A stretch of 11,043 nucleotides of DNA from JBBRWO01 sp038249135 (GTDB lineage: Bacteria > Actinomycetota > Coriobacteriia > Anaerosomatales > JAAXUF01): assembly GCA_038249135.1 (NCBI GenBank), contig JBBRWO010000065.1:1-11043 (forward strand), in the 5' to 3' direction. The notes under the pieces are model-generated. The model searched no databases, was not told where the DNA came from, and saw only the letters and a list, made by a program, of their open reading frames with translations. How positions within the stretch are numbered: position 1 is the first letter of the stretch; the number at the start of each line of letters is the position of its first letter. Positions 6,869 through 11,043 of the stretch are shown here, piece after piece. Made by a program: the position numbers and the translations under genes.

Positions 6869-7629
6869 TTCAACGGCGTGGCATAACTAGGGCTCGCCTT
6901 TTCGAGATTCTGGAGATTGCTGAAGACAGCGATCAGGCGAGTCGCACGTTCGATGTGTTCATCATGTCCCTCATCGTCGGGAACTCCGTCCTTGTTGTCC
7001 TCAACACCGTCGAAGGGCTGCTCGACCCGATTATGGGTTTCTACCTGGCCTTCGAGGTGTTTGCCGTCGCGGTCTTTACGGTCGAGTACCTGCTTCGCGT
7101 CGCGACCGCCACCAGTGATGAGCGATATCGTCAGCCGTTGATCGGTCGGCTGCGATTCATGGCAACCCCGCTGGCCGTCATCGACCTATTGTCGATACTG
7201 CCGTTCTACTTGCCGTTCGTTGGCGTGAATCTGACGTTCATGCGGGTGCTGCGTCTGGTTCGGCTATTGAAACTCGGTCGCTATTCCGGCGCCTTCAAGA
7301 CCCTCCGGAGAGTACTTCACGACAAGCGCCATGACTTGCTGACGGCACTTCTGATGGTGACAGTCTTGATTGTCTTCATGTCGGGGATGCTCTACTTCGC
7401 TGAGCGGCAAGCTCAGCCCGAGTACTACGCGAGCATCCCCGAAGCGATGTGGTGGTCAATCTTGGCACTGACAGGCAATGGGCAGCAGGCGCCCATCACC
7501 TTGCCTGGACGCTTGATAGGCGCGATGGTCTCGATACTTGGAGTCGGTGTATTCGCTCTGCCGGCCGGAATCATCGCGTCCGGATTCTCGGCTCACCTCG
7601 ACCGAGCAGAACCTGATGACCGCTCGTAG
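6865..7629 (+). CDS. Voltage-gated-type (Kv-like, Ion_trans) cation channel with non-canonical selectivity filter
   Basis: The predicted protein has 254 residues. The start at 6865 opens directly into MIQRRGITRARLFEILE, a usual N-terminus for small prokaryotic Kv-like channels; the frame upstream lacks protein character. Six membrane segments are visible: S1 about 29-49, S2 58-80 (Glu74), S3 100-118 (Asp107 in VIDLLSILPFY), S4 125-150 with basic residues every third position (R127, R130, R133, K136, R139), S5 157-180, pore helix 190-202 and S6 213-240 with the ALPAGI hinge. The filter, normally TVGYGD, reads LTGNGQ at 202-207. The length between pore helix and S6 is unchanged, so this is substitution, not a frameshift. 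Loss of the tyrosine and aspartate makes strict K+ selectivity doubtful; a non-selective or differently selective cation channel is inference. It is the last gene before a strong terminator. Confidence 0.88.
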   Translation: MIQRRGITRARLFEILEIAEDSDQASRTFDVFIMSLIVGNSVLVVLNTVEGLLDPIMGFYLAFEVFAVAVFTVEYLLRVATATSDERYRQPLIGRLRFMATPLAVIDLLSILPFYLPFVGVNLTFMRVLRLVRLLKLGRYSGAFKTLRRVLHDKRHDLLTALLMVTVLIVFMSGMLYFAERQAQPEYYASIPEAMWWSILALTGNGQQAPITLPGRLIGAMVSILGVGVFALPAGIIASGFSAHLDRAEPDDRS

Positions 7630-7658
7630 CACCGGCGTGACAACGGAGAGCGGATGAC

Positions 7659-7692
7659 GAAGGCCCTGCCGATATCGGTGGGGCCTTCTTTG
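7659..7692 (+). terminator. Intrinsic terminator after the channel gene
   Basis: GAAGGCCC (7659-7666) pairs with GGGCCTTC (7681-7688); the stem can extend inward through wobble and C-G pairs to a GATATC loop, and TTTGTT follows. It lies 30 bases after the channel stop and 45 bases before the second PASTA gene, so it separates the two transcription units. Confidence 0.8.
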
Positions 7693-7736
7693 TTGGGTAC
7701 ATTCGGGGGAGGTACTGCAACTGGAAGGATCGCCTC

Positions 7737-8072
7737 ATGGCAGCACGTACGCCGAGCTACAGCGCGCCGATGATCGCCAGCGGTTCCCGCGTGATCGTCG
7801 TGGTGTCCGATGGCCAGTCGCCCACGCCGCCAACAGCGTTTGTGAACGTACCGGATGTGGTTGGTATGAAGCAGGGTGACGCGCTTGCGGCCCTGCAGGG
7901 TGTCGGGTCATCGGCGCAAGTGTTCAACGACTACAGCGACACCGTCAGGCGCGGCATGGTGATGGGTCAGCTGCCCCCGACCAGTGCGGGCATGCCCGGG
8001 GGGACGGAAGCGCTGCTGCTCGTCTCCAGCGGACCGGCCGCAGGCGAGACCGCTGTGGTGATGCTGCCCTAG
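7737..8072 (+). CDS. PASTA-repeat protein, N-terminal part ending at an in-frame TAG
   Basis: This frame encodes 111 residues. The ATG at 7737 has a good GGAAGGA site seven bases upstream. It is strongly similar to residues about 80-180 of the first PASTA protein, sharing runs such as QVFNDYS and LLLVSSGPAA and the same spacing. It holds the tail of one PASTA-like unit (about 12-26) and one full PASTA-like unit (about 40-104, VPDVVGMKQGDALAAL onward). It lacks the acidic N-terminal 75 residues of its paralogue. Translation stops at TAG 8070-8072, in the middle of the next PASTA start (VMLP-stop-VLGKSEA, where the paralogue has VPLPRLTGLSEGEA). The same frame continues without a shift as the following gene, so the two are best read as halves of one gene. 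If made alone, this product is soluble, with no signal peptide or membrane helix. Confidence 0.7.
   Translation: MAARTPSYSAPMIASGSRVIVVVSDGQSPTPPTAFVNVPDVVGMKQGDALAALQGVGSSAQVFNDYSDTVRRGMVMGQLPPTSAGMPGGTEALLLVSSGPAAGETAVVMLP
8070..8072 (+). other. In-frame amber codon splitting the second PASTA gene
   Basis: TAG is codon 112 of an otherwise open 466-codon frame (7737-9134). A GTG follows immediately (TAGGTG), so stop and potential restart codons are adjacent. The paralogue has Arg at the aligned position, and PASTA units usually have a polar residue there. One base change (from CAG, GAG or AAG) would explain the stop. Possibilities are a nonsense mutation, a base-calling error, readthrough, or stop-restart translation giving two proteins. 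Confidence 0.85.
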
Positions 8073-9134
8073 GTGCTAGGCAAGTCTGAGGCCGACGCGA
8101 GCAACGCGCTCCAGGCGGTGGGCCTTTCACCACAGGTAGTGCGCCAATACAGCTCCAGCACGCCAGCGGGCATCGTCACCGCTCAGCTTCCCAATCGCAG
8201 TTCGCTTGCGATCGCTGCAGAAAAGGGCGGCGTGAAGCCGTGGATGTGGGCAGCCGGAGTCGCGGCGCTGATCGTGCTCGCGCTCATCGTCTTCTTCATG
8301 ACCCGGCCGTCCGCCGAGACCGTCAAGGTCCCTGGTGTTGTCGGCATGACGCAGACTGAGGCAGTTGCGGCCGTCGAGGCCGCGGGGCTCGTCGCCGAGG
8401 TGACCGCTGTCGAAGGCACCGCCGCTGCAGGCTCGGTTGAAACGCAGGACCCCGCGAGAGACACAGAGGTCGCTAAGGGCTCCTCGGTGAAGCTTGGCGT
8501 CGTGAAACCGGCCGCAGATATCGCGGTGCCCGATGTGCGCGGCCTGACTCAGGCTGATGCGACAAAGATACTGGCCGGTGCTGCGCTCAAGGTCACCTCC
8601 ACCCAGGCTGACAGCGATTCCGTCGACGAAGGACTCGTCATCGAGCAGGCGCCGCTCGCGGGACGCACCGTGCCCGCAGGTTCGAGCGTCGCCATCGTCA
8701 TCTCCAGCGGCAGCGGTAACACCAACGTCAGCGTTCCCGACGTCGGAGGCATGACCCGCGCGTCAGCCGAGAAGGCGCTCTCCGACGCCGGTCTCAAAGT
8801 CCTCGTCGCCGAGAACCCCAGCGCCACGGTCGCGAAGGACGTCGTGATCAGCCAGTTGCCGGTTGCGGGCGATTCGGTCGCGCCGGGCACCAGCGTCGGC
8901 ATCCAGGTATCCAGCGGACCGCCAGCGGACCCCAACCTGGTCAACACTCCCAACGTTGTGGGAATGCCGCTCTCCGACGCGCAGAAGGCCATGAGCGACG
9001 CCGGCCTCAAGTCGCTACCCGTGCCTTCCACTGGCAGTGGTAAGCCTGCGAACCAGGTCCTCGCGCAGACGCCTGCGGGAGATTCCCAGACCGCGAAGGA
9101 CAGCGAGGTAGTGCTGTTCTACGCCGTACCGTAG
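8073..9134 (+). CDS. PASTA-repeat membrane protein, C-terminal part after the in-frame TAG
   Basis: This frame encodes 353 residues if translation restarts at GTG 8073. The first 40 residues finish the truncated PASTA-like unit begun upstream (GLSPQVVR is identical in the paralogue). A single transmembrane helix at about 56-76 is preceded by EKGGVK, giving an N-inside orientation. Four outside PASTA units follow (about 84-145, 150-213, 218-282, 290-352), each opening VPxVxG or TPNVVG. The layout matches the C-terminal two thirds of the first PASTA protein, including the number of outer repeats. I see no independent ribosome site before GTG 8073, so production depends on readthrough or on reinitiation at the adjacent stop. 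Base composition and repeat quality downstream of the stop are well kept, which argues against an old pseudogene. Its role, as for its paralogue, is probably binding of peptidoglycan; no kinase or transpeptidase domain is present. Confidence 0.75.
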   Translation: MLGKSEADASNALQAVGLSPQVVRQYSSSTPAGIVTAQLPNRSSLAIAAEKGGVKPWMWAAGVAALIVLALIVFFMTRPSAETVKVPGVVGMTQTEAVAAVEAAGLVAEVTAVEGTAAAGSVETQDPARDTEVAKGSSVKLGVVKPAADIAVPDVRGLTQADATKILAGAALKVTSTQADSDSVDEGLVIEQAPLAGRTVPAGSSVAIVISSGSGNTNVSVPDVGGMTRASAEKALSDAGLKVLVAENPSATVAKDVVISQLPVAGDSVAPGTSVGIQVSSGPPADPNLVNTPNVVGMPLSDAQKAMSDAGLKSLPVPSTGSGKPANQVLAQTPAGDSQTAKDSEVVLFYAVP

Positions 9135-9206
9135 TAGAGACGCCGCCACCCGCAGATGTACGCACGCGCATATGCGCAGACACGCACCGACGAGAGGACG
9201 TACCCC

Positions 9207-9584
9207 GTGAGTGGATACATCGAAGTCATCAGCACGGACGGCTTTGAGCCGGGCACCATGCAGGAGGTCGAGGTCGACGGCCATAAGTTGCTGGTCGCCC
9301 GCGTGGGCGACGAGTTCCTAGTCACCGACGGCCGCTGTCCGCACCTGGGCGGTCATCTCGGCAAGGGCAAGCTCGACGGAACGGTCGTCACCTGCCCGCT
9401 GCACCACTCGCAGTTCGATCTGAGCGACGGCAGCTGCCTGCGCTGGACCGACTGGAAAGGCGCGGTGCTGAGCATCGCCGAGCTCGCGCGGCACCCACGA
9501 CCGCTTCGCGCGTACGAGAGCAAGGTGGAGGACGGCAAGGTATTCGTGGGCGCCGAGAAGGCACCGGGAAGCGTGCCCGAGTAG
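9207..9584 (+). CDS. Small Rieske [2Fe-2S] ferredoxin
   Basis: The predicted protein has 125 residues. GTG 9207 is preferred to an upstream in-frame ATG at 9156 because GAGAGGA lies eight bases before it, and the protein then starts at the first beta strand (SGYIEVISTDGFEPGTMQEVEVDG). The cluster-binding motifs are complete: Cys44-x-His46 in CPHLGGHL and Cys63-x2-His66 in CPLHHSQFDL, 16 residues apart. The length and lack of a signal or membrane anchor fit the soluble ferredoxins of dioxygenase or NirD-like type rather than cytochrome bc subunits. It carries one electron in the cytoplasm; its partners are not identifiable. No oxygenase or reductase is next to it. It lies 72 bases after the second PASTA gene and is followed by a long palindrome. 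Confidence 0.92.
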   Translation: MSGYIEVISTDGFEPGTMQEVEVDGHKLLVARVGDEFLVTDGRCPHLGGHLGKGKLDGTVVTCPLHHSQFDLSDGSCLRWTDWKGAVLSIAELARHPRPLRAYESKVEDGKVFVGAEKAPGSVPE

Positions 9585-9596
9585 CACGCTCGTGGT

Positions 9597-9630
9597 CGCG
9601 AGCACCGAGTCGGCCGACTCGGTGCTCGCG
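9597..9630. terminator. 34-bp perfect palindrome after the Rieske gene, candidate terminator
   Basis: The arm CGCGAGCACCGAGTCGG (9597-9613) is followed without a gap by its exact reverse complement (9614-9630). It starts 13 bases after the Rieske stop. A hairpin with a GGCC-type loop would be very stable, but TCGCTCGCTGC follows and there is no T tract. It may be a terminator of the tail-less kind, or a binding site or mobile palindromic repeat. Confidence 0.5.
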
Positions 9631-9842
9631 TCGCTCGCTGCAAAGAAGTCCAGACGCTGCCGGGGGCGTTTCCGCCGTGTTTGGATTAGCGCCAGATTAA
9701 GCGCCGGTCAGTCACCGCCCCGAACCCGCCGCTCGTCGAATTGGGCGTCGTTTAACGGCACAGTGGCGTACTTGTCGCTGCATACTGTGCACGCGGCAGT
9801 GCACGTGAGAATCGCCCGCCGCACCCGCAGGAAGGATGAACG
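9631..9842. other. Non-coding gap before the zinc-ribbon gene
   Basis: Together with the palindrome, about 258 bases separate the Rieske and zinc-ribbon genes. I find no convincing frame or RNA gene here. GTGCAC occurs twice within 18 bases (near 9787-9804), a short self-complementary repeat that could be a regulatory site. No promoter hexamer pair with normal spacing stands out. Confidence 0.4.
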
Positions 9843-10073
9843 ATGGCAGAGGCCCAGGCAGCATGTCCCGGCCGAGACGGTCGCGCTCTCACGGCTGAGG
9901 AACTCCCGTGTCCTGAGTGCGGCTACGCCATCGAGTTCTTCTCGGACGAGAAGTCTCGGCACTGCCCAGCCTGCGGCTTCAAGCACTTCCGCGCGGTGTC
10001 CGGCGACTGCAGCCAGTGGTGCTCGGCGGCTGCTACCTGCTCGATCCTGCGAGGCGCACCCGAACCGACGTGA
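9843..10073 (+). CDS. Small zinc-ribbon protein
   Basis: The predicted protein has 76 residues. The ATG at 9843 has GGAAGGA six bases upstream. Two CPxCG knuckles, CPECGY (Cys23, Cys26) and CPACGF (Cys41, Cys44), form a typical four-cysteine zinc ribbon around EFFSDEKSRH. A second cysteine set follows (Cys55, Cys59, Cys66 in the GDCSQWCSAAATC region), resembling the CxxWCxxAxxC tail I recall from small proteins near anaerobic redox enzymes; that resemblance is from memory. Function is unknown: structural zinc site, metallochaperone or regulator are all possible. It converges on the formate dehydrogenase-like gene and their 3' ends overlap by 41 bases (10033-10073). Confidence 0.7.
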   Translation: MAEAQAACPGRDGRALTAEELPCPECGYAIEFFSDEKSRHCPACGFKHFRAVSGDCSQWCSAAATCSILRGAPEPT

Positions 10074-11043
10074 CCTTGAGCGATGGGATCTTCGCTGTCG
10101 GATCGAGGTCGGTGCCGGTGATGCGGTTGGCCGGCGAGTCCGCGAAGTGGAACGGCATGAACACGACGCCGGGCTTGGGGCCTCCTCGGCGAAGCACGCG
10201 GGCCTCGGTCTCGAGGGTGCCGTGCTTGCTGGTCACCTCGACGCGGTCGCCATCGCAGATCCCGAGCGCGGTGGCGTCGGCGGTGCACATCTCAAGATAG
10301 CCGTGGTCGTTGAGTTCGCTGAGACCCTCGCTGCGACTCGTCATCGTGTTGGTGTGGAAGTTCCAGAGGTGGCGGCCGGTGGTCATCACCAGTGGGCGCT
10401 CAGGGGTCGCCAGGTCCGGTGCCGGCTCGAAGTCCACAACCGCGAACGCTCCCAGACCGCGCGTGAACGTCTCGGCGTGCAAGATCGCGGTGCCGGGGTG
10501 CGTGGCGTCGGGACACGGCCAGCGCAGCTCGCCCTCGGCGTCGAGGCGCTTGTAGCTCACGCCGCCGTACTGCGGAGTCACCGCCGACATCTCGAACATC
10601 ACGTCGGCGGGTGAGTCGTAGTCGGCTTCCATGCCGAGAAGCCGGCTGAGCCGCATGACGATCTCGAGGTCGGGCAGTGCCTCGCCGGGCGAATCGATTA
10701 CCTTGCGCGCGCGCTTGATACGCCGGTCGGTGTTGGTGAAGGTGCCGTCCTTCTCGAGGAACGATGCGGCGGGGAGCACGACGTCGGCAAGCGAGGCCGT
10801 CTCGGTCAGGAAGATGTCCTGGACCACGAGGAAGTCGAGCGCTTCGAGCGCCTCGAGGACGTGCGCCTGGTCAGGGTCCGAGAGTACGGGGTTCTCGCCC
10901 ATGATGTACATCGCCTTGAGGTCGCCTGCGATGGCGGCATCCGTCATCTCGACGAGCGTCAGCCCCGGCTCGGCCGGCAGCTCAGGCTCCAGCTCCCACA
11001 GCTCACAGGTGCGGGCCACGGACTCTGCCGTGAGCGGTTGGTA
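10033..11043 (-). CDS. Formate dehydrogenase-type molybdopterin oxidoreductase, C-terminal part
   Basis: The frame is open through the right edge (YQPLTAESVARTCELWE is already mid-protein), so an internal GTG at 11019 is not the start. The visible 336 residues cover the end of the molybdopterin domain and the whole dinucleotide-binding domain. Hallmarks in order: AMYIMGENPVLSDPDQAHV, DVVLPAASFLEKDGTFTNTDRR, TGRHLWNFHTNTMTSRS, GDRVEVTSKHGTLE, and the closing FMPFHFADSPANRITGTDLDP followed by AKIPSLKV. This set is characteristic of FdhA/FdhF-type catalytic subunits of the DMSO reductase superfamily, which oxidise formate or reduce CO2 at a Mo or W bis-pterin centre. The active-site Cys/Sec and iron-sulfur domains lie outside the window, so selenocysteine use and exact substrate cannot be judged. 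It is probably the last gene of a minus-strand operon. The stop overlaps the 3' end of the zinc-ribbon gene. Confidence 0.9.
   Translation of the reverse strand, partial: YQPLTAESVARTCELWELEPELPAEPGLTLVEMTDAAIAGDLKAMYIMGENPVLSDPDQAHVLEALEALDFLVVQDIFLTETASLADVVLPAASFLEKDGTFTNTDRRIKRARKVIDSPGEALPDLEIVMRLSRLLGMEADYDSPADVMFEMSAVTPQYGGVSYKRLDAEGELRWPCPDATHPGTAILHAETFTRGLGAFAVVDFEPAPDLATPERPLVMTTGRHLWNFHTNTMTSRSEGLSELNDHGYLEMCTADATALGICDGDRVEVTSKHGTLETEARVLRRGGPKPGVVFMPFHFADSPANRITGTDLDPTAKIPSLKVTSVRVRLAGSSR

Noticed and set aside
5137..7736. Integrated mobile island at tRNA-Phe
   Set aside because: No integrase, relaxase, transposase or second copy of the tRNA 3' end is visible in the window; position and composition alone do not prove insertion.
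8070..8072. Pyrrolysine insertion at the TAG
   Set aside because: Pyrrolysine is known from methylamine methyltransferases and a few other enzymes; PASTA repeats have no need for it and no pyl gene is in the window.
9592..10614. Long open frame on the plus strand, 340 codons
   Set aside because: It crosses the palindrome and runs in another frame over the zinc-ribbon gene and antisense to the formate dehydrogenase-like gene, both well supported.
11017..11019. GTG 11019 as the true start of the formate dehydrogenase-like gene
   Set aside because: Homology-like sequence (YQPLTAES) continues upstream to the window edge and the visible part lacks the N-terminal domains of the family.

Overview
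The window is G+C-rich and densely coded. It looks like a chromosome fragment from an anaerobic or facultative actinobacterium. A Coriobacteriia-like lineage is my best guess, from the combination of PASTA proteins, a subtilase with Cell_wall_binding_2 (CWB2) repeats and a molybdopterin formate dehydrogenase-like enzyme. This is inference from gene content and composition, not from a marker gene.

Layout: (1) 2-292, the C-terminal end of an AMP-forming acyl-CoA synthetase. (2) 387-1994, a kinase-less membrane protein with PASTA-like repeats on both sides of one transmembrane helix. (3) 2040-4958 on the minus strand, a secreted subtilisin-family protease with three CWB2 repeats; it converges on the PASTA gene over a shared hairpin. 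(4) 5137-5212, tRNA-Phe(GAA) with its own promoter and terminator. (5) 5373-7629, a group of lower-G+C genes on the plus strand: a hemerythrin, a three-helix membrane DUF305 protein, a possible 52-residue membrane protein, and a voltage-gated-type cation channel with a non-canonical pore filter. This group ends in a strong terminator. (6) 7737-9134, a second PASTA protein, paralogous to the first over its whole length but cut by an in-frame TAG at 8070-8072. (7) 9207-9584, a small Rieske ferredoxin, followed by a 34-bp perfect palindrome. (8) 9843-10073, a small zinc-ribbon protein whose 3' end overlaps (9) 10033-11043 on the minus strand, the C-terminal part of a formate dehydrogenase-type molybdopterin oxidoreductase.

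Working together: the two PASTA proteins and the CWB2 protease are envelope proteins, probably contacting peptidoglycan or wall polymers. The hemerythrin, DUF305 and channel genes look like an accessory group for gas or redox, metal and ion handling, placed just downstream of a tRNA gene. No integrase or repeated tRNA end is visible, so an integrated island is not demonstrated. The Rieske protein, zinc ribbon and FdhA-like enzyme are redox proteins at the right edge.

The observations most worth following are the in-frame amber codon in the second PASTA gene, the PASTA-TM-PASTA architecture without a kinase, and the LTGNG pore filter in an otherwise typical Kv-like channel. I see no CRISPR array, transposase, phage gene or clear defence system.
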